Below are positions 24,738 to 33,795 of a DNA stretch of 64,000 nt, piece by piece. The stretch covers positions 2,976,001 to 3,040,000 of the forward strand of contig NZ_CP172558.1 in the NCBI RefSeq assembly GCF_046530675.1, in the 5' to 3' direction. Under the pieces are notes generated by a model. That model made no database searches. It worked only from the letters and a program-made list of their open reading frames with translations, and was not told where the DNA came from. Position numbers and translations under genes: made by a program. The stretch's first letter is position 1; every line of letters begins with the position of its first letter. Source of the stretch: Chitinibacter sp046530675 (GTDB lineage Bacteria; Pseudomonadota; Gammaproteobacteria; Burkholderiales; Chitinibacteraceae).

Positions 24738-27662
24738 TCAGGAAATGTCTATTTCACTGAAATACTGATCCAGCTTTGCCATTACGTCATTCATGGCCGC
24801 TTTATTCTCTTCGCAAGCCCGGTAATCATGCCGGTTGGCTGCCAGTTCAATCGCTGCACATACGGTCGACATCTCCACGGCACCGACCATACGGCAGGAG
24901 CCTTTCATTCGATGCGCGGTGTGCTCAAGTTGTGACATGTCGCCCTGTTCCAATGACTGGATGAGCTGGGTGTAATCGATCTGGATGTGTTTGTGAAAAT
25001 CATTCAGCAGACGGACTTGCGATAATCGGTCAGGAAAAATTTGCTGCAAGATCTGTGGATCAATAGGCCCGTTGTCTGCGCGCTCACTGGCTTGCTCTGT
25101 TGCAGTAGCAGAAGAAGGCACGCCCTGCTCGCTGAGGTATTTCTGCAGCATGGCTTTAAGCTCAGCCAGCCGAGTGGGTTTAACCAGCAGCTCATCAATG
25201 CCGACGGATAAACAGCGTGCGGCTTCTTCAGGCAGTGCATTCGCGGTCCAGGCAATGATCGGCGTGCGGGCCAGGCCATGATTCGATTCTTGTTCGCGCA
25301 CTGCCATGGCAAAGGTGTAACCATCCATTTGCGGCATATGGCAGTCGGTGATAATCAGCGCAAAACGCCCTGTTTCCCACATTGACAGCGCCACCCGGCC
25401 ATTCTCTGCTGTTTCGGCTTTTAATCCGAGTATGTTGATCTGGTTGGCCAGTAAGTCGCGATTGATGGGATGGTCATCTGCGATCAGAATGAGCGGCGTC
25501 TCTGCCCGGTGGTGAATCAGCGGTTGTACGACACGCTGCTCCAGCTCGGGGTGCAACTCATGGATCACTACGCCCGGCTCATCAGACGCTTCCAGACTCA
25601 GCGTCAAGCTGAAGATGGAGCCTTGCCCTGGCTCACTGCTCAAACCGACCTCCCCACCCATCGCTTCGGCCAAACGGCGACAGATGGCCAGACCAAGTCC
25701 TGTGCCGCCGTATAAGCGTGCCGTGTCAGCGCCGCCCTGCTGATAGCTCTGAAACAGCTTGATTTGATCCTCTCGGGATATGCCGATGCCCGTGTCGTGC
25801 ACCGAAAAGCGGATGCGTTCCCGGTTTCCGATCTGCTCCAGCAGCTCGGCGCGGATTTCAATGGATCCCTGCCGGGTAAATTTGATCGCATTACTGACAA
25901 AATTATTGAGGATCTGCGACAAGCGGAGTGGATCAACAATATGCGAGCGGCTAAGACGTGGGTCGGCATGCTGGCTGAGTACCAGTCTTTTGGCGCTGGC
26001 AACCCGTGAATAGGTATTAACCACTTCCTGCAATAATTGTGGCACCGAGCTCGCTTGCAAGGAGAGCTCCAGTTTGCCCGCTTCGATTTTTGACCAGTCG
26101 AGAATGTCGTTCAGAATGCGCAACAGCCCCCGCGCCGAATTCCAGGCCACGTTCAGGGTTTCGTATTGTCCTCTTTCAAGCGGCGTCATCGACAGCAGCT
26201 CCAGCATGCCCAGCATGCCGGTCAAAGGGGTACGAATTTCATGACTGATCGTGGCCAGAAATGAATCCTTGGCACGATTTGCCTGCTTGGCTCGCGCCAT
26301 CGCTTGCGTCAATTCATCAATAAATCGTTTACGCTCACCGATATCACGCAAGATGCCGGCGAAAAAGCGCTGCCCGCTCACACGATACTCACTGATGCTG
26401 AGTTCGAGTTCGACCAGCCTGCCCGTTTTATGCTGGCCTGCTATTTCGCGACCGATGCCAATCACACGCGGCACATTCGTTTGTTTGTAATTTTCAAGAT
26501 ATTGATTGTGCTCGCTGTGTTGCGGCTCGGGCATGATCATCGAAACATTGTTCCCGATGAGCTCGGTCGTGGTGTAACCCAGGATGCGTTCCAGCGCGGG
26601 ATTGGCGCTACGCACGGTGCCGTTGCTATCGATGGTGATCACACAGTCGTACAGATTCTCAAGAATGGCCTGCTGCTCTTCTTCCTTGGCATGCAAAGCC
26701 TCCAGCGCGCTCGTCCGCTCCTCGATGCTCTCTTTGATCTGAGCATTTAGCCGCTCCAGATCCAAAGCCTTGTTACGCTCTCTTTCATGCGCGCCAGCGA
26801 GCTGGAAATAAAGCCGGCTATATTCCAGCAGCAATAGAAGCAGTACAAAACTGGTCGCCAACAGGCCATAAATGCGGCCAGCATAAAAACCGAGATCAAA
26901 GCGGCCCGCATTGAGCACGGCAGCCAGTGCAATATCAAAAATCCAGGCACACATTACGACAGTCAGCCACAGATCAAGAATCGTATGCGGCCGCTGCCGC
27001 CAGAGAATAATCAAGGCGAGCACGCTCAGCACCCAGGTACTGGTGAGGATCACCGAACCTATTGGGGTGTAGTGATTATTGAGCAGGATGGCTGGAATAT
27101 TGACCTGAGCGCCGGTCACCAGATATGTGAAGCCCGTGACCATGACGGCCACCATCGCAATACCCGCCAAAATAGCTACGCTTGGACTGCAGCGCCACTG
27201 CCACGAGTTGGGCGCAGCTTTTTTGAGCTGCACATAAGCAATAAGAAAAAGTGGAAATCCACCATGCCAGAATGCATATAACCAGGCGGTACTCTGCCGC
27301 CCGGCGCCCAGTAAACCTGATGGTGCAAACAGGCCTGGAAAAGTCAGCATGTGGGCCACGGTCATCAGCGCACTAAACAAATAGCCGCAGGCCAAGACCC
27401 ACAGCGCGGTAGAGCGCAAAATGCAAAACTGGCTAAACAGTAAAATGACCGTGATCAGATCAGTAATAATAAGCGCGGATTCATAGATTGGGATGAAAGC
27501 ATCCACACGGGCTAACGGCAGCTTTGCGAACGGCACTGCAATAAGAAAAGCGATAGAGGACAGCAGGACGACCGCGTACGCAAGGCGGATATCACTCCGC
27601 TCTGCGGGTAAGGTTGACAAGAATTCAGAACTTGCCTCAAACGGTTTCAATTTAGCCCCCAT
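24738..27662 (-). CDS. hybrid sensor histidine kinase (membrane sensor-PAS-HisKA-HATPase-REC-Hpt)
   Basis: 974 residues. A multi-helix membrane sensor of MASE4-like appearance covers about 28-285, a coiled-coil linker 290-325, a PAS domain 328-445, HisKA with SHEIRTP (H474), HATPase with NNFVSNAIKF, DTGIGIS and GGTGLGLAI (about 585-690), a receiver with D773 (ITDCHMPQMDG), and a C-terminal Hpt domain with H917 (AHRMKGS). This four-step phosphorelay architecture is that of EvgS/RocS-type kinases. Cotranscribed with the REC-EAL regulator, it probably adjusts c-di-GMP breakdown; the signal is unknown. Confidence 0.9.
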   Translation of the reverse strand: MGAKLKPFEASSEFLSTLPAERSDIRLAYAVVLLSSIAFLIAVPFAKLPLARVDAFIPIYESALIITDLITVILLFSQFCILRSTALWVLACGYLFSALMTVAHMLTFPGLFAPSGLLGAGRQSTAWLYAFWHGGFPLFLIAYVQLKKAAPNSWQWRCSPSVAILAGIAMVAVMVTGFTYLVTGAQVNIPAILLNNHYTPIGSVILTSTWVLSVLALIILWRQRPHTILDLWLTVVMCAWIFDIALAAVLNAGRFDLGFYAGRIYGLLATSFVLLLLLLEYSRLYFQLAGAHERERNKALDLERLNAQIKESIEERTSALEALHAKEEEQQAILENLYDCVITIDSNGTVRSANPALERILGYTTTELIGNNVSMIMPEPQHSEHNQYLENYKQTNVPRVIGIGREIAGQHKTGRLVELELSISEYRVSGQRFFAGILRDIGERKRFIDELTQAMARAKQANRAKDSFLATISHEIRTPLTGMLGMLELLSMTPLERGQYETLNVAWNSARGLLRILNDILDWSKIEAGKLELSLQASSVPQLLQEVVNTYSRVASAKRLVLSQHADPRLSRSHIVDPLRLSQILNNFVSNAIKFTRQGSIEIRAELLEQIGNRERIRFSVHDTGIGISREDQIKLFQSYQQGGADTARLYGGTGLGLAICRRLAEAMGGEVGLSSEPGQGSIFSLTLSLEASDEPGVVIHELHPELEQRVVQPLIHHRAETPLILIADDHPINRDLLANQINILGLKAETAENGRVALSMWETGRFALIITDCHMPQMDGYTFAMAVREQESNHGLARTPIIAWTANALPEEAARCLSVGIDELLVKPTRLAELKAMLQKYLSEQGVPSSATATEQASERADNGPIDPQILQQIFPDRLSQVRLLNDFHKHIQIDYTQLIQSLEQGDMSQLEHTAHRMKGSCRMVGAVEMSTVCAAIELAANRHDYRACEENKAAMNDVMAKLDQYFSEIDIS

Positions 27663-28037
27663 TTGACTCTGGCTAGACCACTGCGATAACTCGTTGGATT
27701 ATTGCCAACCACACTGCGCGCTTAGCGCCATGTGTCCAGATGTGATAAGTAATTGCTGCAACAGGGAAATTGATCGACAACCCCTACATCACCTTAGGCC
27801 TTCCTGAATAAAGTTAGCAACGTCTACGCATAAATAATGACGACAGGCTGTCTGTAAAGTATCAGCTCACCACTGAATATATGGCCGTCATATTGTGCAG
27901 GGGTGGTGGCAACAATCAGCAGCGCAAGCGCGGCTCAAAATGAGTCATCACGCAACGCAGGACGAAACCGCGTCAGCGGCTTTCGACTTGGCATATTCAT
28001 ACCTCGTCGGACAAGGCCTCGGACTCACCCGATCCAA

Positions 28038-28085
28038 GGGTATCTTCATGAAAGCAAAGACAGGATTGCCTTATGGAGCAATACA
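28038..28085 (+). repeat. 48-bp palindrome-ended element, copy 4 (diverged)
   Basis: Begins GGGTATCTTCATG and ends AGCAATACA; the last base of the usual ATACC is changed. It is followed by TGGCATGTATAT as in copies 3 and 5. Confidence 0.65.
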
Positions 28086-28260
28086 ATGGCATGTATATAC
28101 ATAAATCTGGGCTATGTGGATTTCCCCGCAACTGCGCCGAGCGAGACATACCGTAGCTTGGCGGTTTACTGCTTTAGCATTGGCCATAGACTAAAGCTGG
28201 CGATGGGTGGCATTGTTCCGTCAACTGTCGCAGCACGACAACGGAAATCCCCCTGCGGGA

Positions 28261-28308
28261 AACGCGCATTGAAAACATCGCGCCAAAGGCGCATAAAACA
28301 AAACCGCC
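28261..28308 (+). repeat. 48-bp composite repeat block, copy A
   Basis: Starts AACGCGCATTGAAAA and ends ACAAAACCGCC. It is repeated at 30880-30927 with a single mismatch. It contains a GCGCC...GGCGC hairpin. This block is a different sequence from the GGGTATAT elements, despite the equal length. Confidence 0.8.
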
Positions 28309-28426
28309 AGCATCAATCCAGCGGTTTGTATTCAATCGATAGAGGGTATCCGACGCGAAGCGGCAATCCGCCAAACACCCTGCGGCGCAATGCCTTCGGC
28401 GATAAGACCCTAGAGTGCCGCAGCGG

Positions 28427-29440
28427 CTAGTGGCTGTGCTTGCGGTATTTCTTGTCAGCGTACATCGCGGCGTCGGCCAGTTGGATAGCGTCTTGCGGCG
28501 TAGACGTATGCGGATCGACCATGACCACGCCGATGCTGGCGCCCTGATACACCAGCTGGGCCGAGCCCAGATCGTAATTACCCAGCAGCAGCGGCGCGAT
28601 CCGCGCCCTGATGGCTGAAATGACTTCGGCGACTTCCAGTGCAGGCGCAGACACCAGGCCGCCGACGACAAATTCGTCGCCGCCCAGCCGGCCCAGCAAA
28701 TCGCCTGCGCGCAATCCGTCGGTGAGCCGCTGCCCCACTGCAATCAGGAAAGCGTCGCCGGCATCGTGCCCGTACACATCGTTGATCTGCTTGAAACCGT
28801 CCAGATCGATAAAGGCGATGACAACGTGTTGCTCGTTGCGCTGCGCCTGCGCAAACATCCGCGCAAACTCCTCGAAAATTGCCCGCCGGTTGTGCAAGCC
28901 GGTCAGCGCATCGGTGTATGAATACGTCTGCAGCGCCGAATTGGCCGATTGCAATTGCTGCAATAGCTGCTCTTTTTGCGCGTATTGCGCAATCAGCTGG
29001 GCAAACAGCTGCAAAAACTGCAGCCCTTTGGGCGTCAGCGGTTTTGTCTCCGAGCTGGCCGCGCACAAAGTGCCATACAGGCTGCCATCTTCCAGATAAA
29101 TCGGCGTACTCGCATAAGTCGCGATCCCCAGCACCCGCGCCGCATCCGAATCGCCCCAGCAATGCGCGACATCGTTGGTATACGGTGTGTTTTCTTCCAG
29201 CGCGCGTTTGCACAAGGTATCGCCCCAGGGCACCGACAAACCTTCCGGAATCGTCATCGACTTGCTGTTTCTGGCATACAGAATACTTTGCAAGCCCTGC
29301 TCCAGATCGATCTGCGTCAGATACGTCGATTCAAGATCGGTCACCAGCTCCAGCATCGACAGTAACTGCCGCACCAGACCTTCAAAGGTTTTTTCCGATC
29401 CCAGTGCGCTGGACAGGATGGGAATGAGATTTTTCGACAT
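28427..29440 (-). CDS. GAF-domain diguanylate cyclase (GGDEF)
   Basis: 337 residues from the ATG at 29440 (GGA nine bases upstream). An N-terminal GAF sensor (about 10-150) precedes a GGDEF domain: TDALTGLHNRR entry motif, IDLDGFKQINDVYGHDAGD, and the active site GGDEF at 253-257. An inhibitory I-site RAGD (R244-D247) lies exactly five residues before it, so product feedback is expected. It makes c-di-GMP and stands alone in its own transcription unit, about 1 kb from the kinase/phosphodiesterase pair that degrades it. Confidence 0.92.
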   Translation of the reverse strand: MSKNLIPILSSALGSEKTFEGLVRQLLSMLELVTDLESTYLTQIDLEQGLQSILYARNSKSMTIPEGLSVPWGDTLCKRALEENTPYTNDVAHCWGDSDAARVLGIATYASTPIYLEDGSLYGTLCAASSETKPLTPKGLQFLQLFAQLIAQYAQKEQLLQQLQSANSALQTYSYTDALTGLHNRRAIFEEFARMFAQAQRNEQHVVIAFIDLDGFKQINDVYGHDAGDAFLIAVGQRLTDGLRAGDLLGRLGGDEFVVGGLVSAPALEVAEVISAIRARIAPLLLGNYDLGSAQLVYQGASIGVVMVDPHTSTPQDAIQLADAAMYADKKYRKHSH

Positions 29441-29722
29441 ATTCGAAATCCGTTTCAATCTGGATGGGGCTTACAAACGGGTCGTACCGACCTCTACTTT
29501 GTAAGTATGCTACAGCGTCTGAACTAATTCCAGAGCTGCCGCTCCGGTTTTCGCGCCAATGCGACGAACGAAAAAGGCGCTGAAAATGCGCGCTGCCGAC
29601 GCATTAAATCTGCGCATCCAATCAGCGGCACAGGCCGGCGCTAGTCACTGCGATCCGGCCAGCGCATAATCGCCCTGAGCACGCTTATTTTGTGCACACC
29701 GCACCGGGCAAAGGAATCATCG

Positions 29723-29941
29723 ATGAAAATCAAACCGGGAATCAGCGCCGCCGTTCTGTCGCTCAGCGTACTGGTCGCACAGGCCGCCCCGGCGCCGTGG
29801 CATTTGTGGGCCAGCAAGCTCGACGGCAAGCTCGTTTGCGCCCAAACCTCGCCGGGTGAAGGCTGGCGGCTGTTCAAGGGGCCATTCAAAGACGCCAACT
29901 GCACCCCGCCCTCGCCGACGCCATCACAGCGCGTGAAGTAG
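29723..29941 (+). CDS. small secreted protein of unknown function
   Basis: 72 residues from ATG 29723, with AAAGGAATC placed as ribosome site. A signal peptide (SAAVLSLSVLVAQAAPAP) is followed by a short domain with two cysteines: WHLWASKLDGKLVCAQTSPGEGWRLFKGPFKDANC. The cysteines could form one disulphide in the periplasm. I do not recognise a named family. A REP-like palindrome follows the stop immediately. Confidence 0.6.
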   Translation: MKIKPGISAAVLSLSVLVAQAAPAPWHLWASKLDGKLVCAQTSPGEGWRLFKGPFKDANCTPPSPTPSQRVK

Positions 29942-29946
29942 TGTAG

Positions 29947-29974
29947 GTCGGATGAGCCGAAGGCGTTATCCGAC
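29947..29974. repeat. REP-like palindrome
   Basis: GTCGGAT and ATCCGAC flank a 14-bp centre just after the stop of the small secreted gene. This is the common design of enterobacterial and betaproteobacterial REP sequences. Confidence 0.5.
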
Positions 29975-30141
29975 GGTCATGTGATGAATCAAGCGGCATT
30001 GGCGGCTATGCGCCGCGGCACTTACTTTTCTTTGCTGAGCCAAGCCTGCTGGCGCAGGCGGTAAACCGGCGGTTTCGCCCGCCGGACGACGTGACGTAGC
30101 TTGGCAACTTGTTGCCATAGCGAAGGCCGTGGCCTAAGGCC

Positions 30142-30181
30142 AGCAAGGGGCGTCTTGCTCGCCCCTTGCAACCCTCGCGCG
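30142..30181 (+). repeat. 40-bp GC-rich hairpin repeat, copy 1
   Basis: Begins AGCAAGGGGCGTCTTGCTC and is identical over 40 bp to 30397-30436. AAGGGGC and GCCCCTT form a stem. It is followed by CTCCACGGGCAATCCGTTC (from 30183) and then by a GGGTATAT element at 30215. Confidence 0.85.
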
Positions 30182-30214
30182 ACTCCACGGGCAATCCGTT
30201 CTAAGTGGTGACAG

Positions 30215-30262
30215 GGGTATATCAATCAAAACAAGATCAAGATTGACCTTCAGAGCAACACC
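30215..30262 (+). repeat. 48-bp palindrome-ended element, copy 5
   Basis: Begins GGGTATATCAATCAAAA and ends GCAACACC, then TAGGCATGTATATG as in copies 3 and 4. Confidence 0.75.
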
Positions 30263-30396
30263 TAGGCATGTATATGCCGCAATGGTAGGGCTGCGGTGAT
30301 TTCTCTGCTGCGATGTCGAGTGTAAGTCGGGTGGTGATTTTGCGATTGCATGGCCTGCTAAGCAGGCGGTGAACCGGCCGTTTCGCCGGCCAGACG

Positions 30397-30436
30397 AGCA
30401 AGGGGCGTCTTGCTCGCCCCTTGCAACCCTCGCGCG
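30397..30436 (+). repeat. 40-bp GC-rich hairpin repeat, copy 2
   Basis: Identical to 30142-30181. The linked CTCCACGGGCAATCCGTAC block follows at 30566-30587 after an extra 130 bp, then a GGGTATAT element at 30596, so the three modules keep the same order in both copies. Confidence 0.85.
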
Positions 30437-30595
30437 CCCGATCGCCGCGAAACCCCGTCCGTCCGGCAATTGGCAAGGCGACGCGGGAACTCGCGTTGCG
30501 CTAGCGTCGCAACGCTCAAACAGCCGCGTCTTAAAACCTTGCCAACCGCCTCCCGAACGGCGCGGCTCCACGGGCAATCCGTACTAATTGCATGG

Positions 30596-30643
30596 GGGTA
30601 TATCAACCAAAATCAATACCAGCAACTTCTGGCTAAACATACA
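30596..30643 (+). repeat. 48-bp palindrome-ended element, copy 6
   Basis: Begins GGGTATATCAACCAAAA and ends ACATACA. The first 17 bases differ from copy 5 at one position. Confidence 0.65.
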
Positions 30644-30879
30644 GGTAGTTAGTATCTGCAATGGTGGAGTGACATGGATTCCCCTGCATCAAGCCGAGCG
30701 AGGAACGAACGGGGCGGGGTTTCGGCGAGCACTGTTCGAAGGCCGAAGGCCAAGTCGCGCAGCCGCCGCCTCGTTCGTCCGCAGCGAGGGCACGGGCGCA
30801 GCCCGCGCAGATGCCGGGGGCTGCTTTGGGGTGAAGGGGGGTTTGCAGAAGCAAATCCCCCTTCCCGTTAGCGCGGCGG

Positions 30880-30927
30880 AACGCGCATTGAAAATATCGC
30901 GCCAAAGGCGCATAAAACAAAACCGCC
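30880..30927 (+). repeat. 48-bp composite repeat block, copy B
   Basis: Partner of 28261-28308 with one C/T mismatch. It ends with AAAACCGCC, which pairs with the following GGAGGTTTTG to make a terminator-like hairpin facing the 3' end of the AT-rich membrane gene. Confidence 0.8.
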
Positions 30928-30988
30928 GAAATTAATCCGGAGGTTTTGTTCGTACGAATACGCTTCGCTAAGCGTACCTATAGCTCAG

Positions 30989-31972
30989 TCAGTTACAATT
31001 AACCAATCGCGTGTTTTGCACTGATGGCATATATTTTTCGAGCTCACTAGCACTTAACGATCTTACAGATTTTGTGATATTTGGTAATTTCTTTACATAG
31101 ATAGCGCGATTTTGAGAGTCACCAACATAAGCCACTTTATATTCATCACTATTGGTGAGCTCACACCTAAATTTAGAAACAAAATCGAAATCGTAAGCCA
31201 TTCTAACTATAAAGAATTTAGTTTTATTTGAAAGACCGACATATGAAGCACTAAGAGATGAGAAATATAACATTAAAAATGCAGAGCCCACGAACAACAC
31301 AAATCTCACTCTACCTCTAAATCCTTTCCCCGCTAGACTGGGCGTAAATAGCATCACAATTTCAAAAAAGATAGCTAGAAAAACAAATGGAAGAGAGAGA
31401 AAGCCAAATGTTTTTATAAATACACCCGCAGACATAGCATAAGGAAAATTATATGAGCTAACAGCATATGCAGAATTTAACATCTGCGAGGTTGATACTT
31501 TAGACACCCATAAAAGGCACAAAAAAACCACAAGAGCAAATGCCCTTACTGCCAAGTTATCTACAAGAGCCTTTACAAAAGCTAACTCAGATATAAAAAA
31601 AGCGATGACAAAAAATGAAAATCCTCCGGTTAAAATAAAAATAGCCACCTCAAAGAATGGATCAACATATTCTCGTGAGAAAACGATATAAAGCAAAGGG
31701 GCAAAAACCAGCCAAGACCACAAGACAATGTTTGTATATTTACTGGAATCAACCCGATCAAAAACAAAGTCGTTAAACTTACCAACTACTAACTTCATCC
31801 ACAAAAAAATCTTAGTTTCAGAAAAAAAATTCAGCCAAAACTTACAAAAACAAAAAACCGACTTCAACAAGATCCAAAAAAAGCCATCAATACGAAAAGC
31901 CAAAAAAAACACAGCTAAAAATACAGCACCTAAAAAAAAGCTAAGCAATATAACGATACTTGAATCAAGCAT
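30989..31972 (-). CDS. AT-rich multi-pass membrane protein of unknown function
   Basis: About 327 residues with roughly six to seven hydrophobic segments in the first 250 residues and a soluble C-terminal tail (SDEYKVAYVGDSQNRAIYVKKL). I do not recognise a family. Base composition is far more AT-rich than both neighbours, with A-rich codons such as AAA, TTT and ATA, a sign of recent acquisition. The ATG at 31972 lies just behind the nrdB terminator hairpin; a GTG at 31984 is the alternative. It is flanked by repeats on the left. Confidence 0.6.
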   Translation of the reverse strand: MLDSSIVILLSFFLGAVFLAVFFLAFRIDGFFWILLKSVFCFCKFWLNFFSETKIFLWMKLVVGKFNDFVFDRVDSSKYTNIVLWSWLVFAPLLYIVFSREYVDPFFEVAIFILTGGFSFFVIAFFISELAFVKALVDNLAVRAFALVVFLCLLWVSKVSTSQMLNSAYAVSSYNFPYAMSAGVFIKTFGFLSLPFVFLAIFFEIVMLFTPSLAGKGFRGRVRFVLFVGSAFLMLYFSSLSASYVGLSNKTKFFIVRMAYDFDFVSKFRCELTNSDEYKVAYVGDSQNRAIYVKKLPNITKSVRSLSASELEKYMPSVQNTRLVNCN

Positions 31973-31984
31973 ATTGAATACCAC

Positions 31985-32012
31985 AAAAAAGGCCGCACTT
32001 GGCGACCTTTTG
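31985..32012 (-). terminator. intrinsic terminator of the nrdB unit
   Basis: On the minus strand AAAAGGTCGC, loop CAAGT, GCGGCC, then TTTTTT. It follows the nrdB stop by 26 bp and ends right at the start of the AT-rich membrane gene, which therefore needs its own promoter or read-through. Confidence 0.75.
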
Positions 32013-32037
32013 CATTGTTAATTAGAAAGACAAGCGC

Positions 32038-33162
32038 TTAATCCCAGCTCAATGCCCCACCCGTCTGATACTCAGTCACGCGGGTCTCAAAGAAATTCTT
32101 CTCTTTCTTCAAATCAATCATTTCCGACATCCACGGGAATGGATTCGTCACACCGGGGAACAACTCATTCAAACCGATCTGCTGCATACGGCGATTAGCG
32201 ATAAAGCGCAGATATTCCTTAAATTGCGACGCATTCAGACCCAATACGCCGCGTGGCATCGTGTCTTCGGCGTAGGCGTATTCCAGCTCGACGGCTTTGT
32301 GGAACAGGCTGGTGATCTCGGCCTTGAAGCTGTCAGTCCACAATTGCGGGTTTTCCATTTTGATCGTGTTGATCAGGTCGATACCGAAATTGCAGTGCAT
32401 TGATTCGTCGCGCAAGATGTATTGATACTGCTCGGCGGCGCCGGTCATTTTGTTTTGACGGCCGAGCGCGAGGATTTGCACGAAGCCGACGTAGAAGAAC
32501 AGGCCTTCCATGATGCAGGCGAAAACGATGATCGAGCGGAGCAGCGCCTGGTCGGTTTCCAGCGTGCCGGTTTTGAACGACGGGTCGGTCAGCACGTCGA
32601 TGAAGGGCATCAGGAACAGGTCTTTGTCGCGGATCGATTTGACTTCGTTGTAGGCGTTGAAGACTTCGCCTTCGTCGAGGCCGAGCGATTCGACGATGTA
32701 TTGATACGCGTGCGTGTGGATCGCTTCGTCAAAAGCCTGACGCAGCAGGAACTGGCGGCATTCCGGGCTGGTGATTTGGCGGTAGGTGCCGAGCACGATG
32801 TTGTTGGCAGCGAGCGAATCGGCTGTCACGAAGAAGCCGAGGTTACGTTTCACCAGACGCATTTCGTCTTCCGATAATTGGCCGGTTTTCCATTGCTCGA
32901 TGTCGCGCTGCATGTTGACCTCTTGCGGCATCCAGTGGTTGGCGCACTGCGCGAGGTATTTTTCCCATGCCCATTTGTGCTTGAACGGCACGAGCTGGTT
33001 AACGTCAGTCGTACCGTTGATCACGCGCTTGTCGTCCGCAGTGATGCGCGGCGGAATAGCATGGGCAGCAGCCTGCGGCGCGGCAGGAATTGCTTGAGCC
33101 GGGATTGCGGCTGGTGCAGGCGCGGCCGGGCGGTCGAGAACGTCGTCGTCAAAACTGAGCAT
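32038..33162 (-). CDS. nrdB: ribonucleoside-diphosphate reductase class Ia, beta subunit
   Basis: 374 residues of the ferritin-like R2 fold carrying the diiron-tyrosyl radical. Iron ligands appear in DEAIHTHAY and DESMHCNFG; the radical tyrosine is the Y four residues after the first ligand histidine (IHTHAY). It makes deoxyribonucleotides with NrdA. Unusually, nrdA is not adjacent but about 2.8 kb upstream on the same strand, with two genes and a repeat cluster between. Confidence 0.95.
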   Translation of the reverse strand: MLSFDDDVLDRPAAPAPAAIPAQAIPAAPQAAAHAIPPRITADDKRVINGTTDVNQLVPFKHKWAWEKYLAQCANHWMPQEVNMQRDIEQWKTGQLSEDEMRLVKRNLGFFVTADSLAANNIVLGTYRQITSPECRQFLLRQAFDEAIHTHAYQYIVESLGLDEGEVFNAYNEVKSIRDKDLFLMPFIDVLTDPSFKTGTLETDQALLRSIIVFACIMEGLFFYVGFVQILALGRQNKMTGAAEQYQYILRDESMHCNFGIDLINTIKMENPQLWTDSFKAEITSLFHKAVELEYAYAEDTMPRGVLGLNASQFKEYLRFIANRRMQQIGLNELFPGVTNPFPWMSEMIDLKKEKNFFETRVTEYQTGGALSWD

Positions 33163-33211
33163 GGGGTGTCCTTCTATTTAAAAATTAAGTACAAATGAGT
33201 TTAATCAGGCG

Positions 33212-33781
33212 TTACTGGCTACCCAGTAGCTGGTTTTTTACATTGCTAAAATCGGTCACGTCATGGCGGCGTTGTACATGGTGAAAGTCGCGGGTGCTGT
33301 TTTGCTTGTATTGCACAGTCGACTGGAAGTTCATATCCAGATGCACTTCGCCGAGATAAACCACCTCACCAGCTTTAATCGAAAAGGGCTTATTGGTTTC
33401 AACGTTGACATAGTTGCGCTCGCCCGAACCGTGCATCAACCAGTTGCCGACTACACGGCTCAGTGCGTAATTGCCAGCCGGTAGCGATACCACAAACACC
33501 CGCCCCATCGGATCGGCATCATTGCTTTGCGAGCGAATATAATCACTCGGCAAACGGGCTTTGAGCGCAGTGCGGCCATTAACCCCGTCAATCTGTAAAT
33601 CGGCTTCGGCGGTATCCCGATCCAGCGTCGTAAATGTCAGCGAAACAATCGCGATCCCGGTGCCAGCCTGCGGAACCAGTCGCCCATTTTCCACAGTCTG
33701 CATCACATTGTAATTCGCGCTAGGGTTACTCACGCAAGCGCTGAGAGCACCAAGCAAAATAATGAGAAATAGCTTTTTCAT
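33212..33781 (-). CDS. lipoprotein of unknown function
   Basis: 189 residues from the ATG at 33781. A lipobox LSAC follows a short hydrophobic signal (KKLFLIILLGALSAC), so it is a lipid-anchored envelope protein. The mature part contains a predicted beta-rich domain with VFVVSLPAGNYALSRVVGNW and PFSIKAGEVVYLGEVHLDMNF, a pattern seen in DUF2846-like periplasmic lipoproteins, though I cannot assign a family firmly. It lies 14 bp downstream of the deaminase gene and is probably cotranscribed with it. Confidence 0.65.
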   Translation of the reverse strand: MKKLFLIILLGALSACVSNPSANYNVMQTVENGRLVPQAGTGIAIVSLTFTTLDRDTAEADLQIDGVNGRTALKARLPSDYIRSQSNDADPMGRVFVVSLPAGNYALSRVVGNWLMHGSGERNYVNVETNKPFSIKAGEVVYLGEVHLDMNFQSTVQYKQNSTRDFHHVQRRHDVTDFSNVKNQLLGSQ

Positions 33782-33795
33782 GATCAATATCCTTA

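Larger units (their letters stand above)
27663..28426. other. 764-bp non-coding stretch with repeats
   Basis: It holds the presumed promoter of the kinase operon at its left end and, from 28038, a 48-bp element followed by a block homologous to parts of 30.6-30.9 kb. Open frames across it are built from repeat sequence and lack credible starts. The right end carries a repeat fragment with hairpin ACCGC...GCGGT near 28304-28327 that may terminate transcription. Confidence 0.6.
29975..30988. other. 1-kb non-coding region made of composite repeats
   Basis: It contains two copies of an identical 40-bp block, two copies of a CTCCACGGGCAATCCGT block, two 48-bp GGGTATAT elements and one copy of the 48-bp composite block. 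Several long open frames exist on both strands but they are GC-rich, carry repeated arginine-rich peptides and have no convincing starts, so I do not call genes. No mobile-element protein is recognisable. Confidence 0.65.

Noticed and set aside
27903..28430. 175-codon open frame on the plus strand
   Set aside because: It consists of repeat sequence shared with 30.6-30.9 kb, has no family resemblance, and reads through a hairpin.
30134..30935. Several 80-150-codon frames on both strands
   Set aside because: They are translations of GC-rich repeats with arginine-rich, repeated peptides and no credible ribosome sites.
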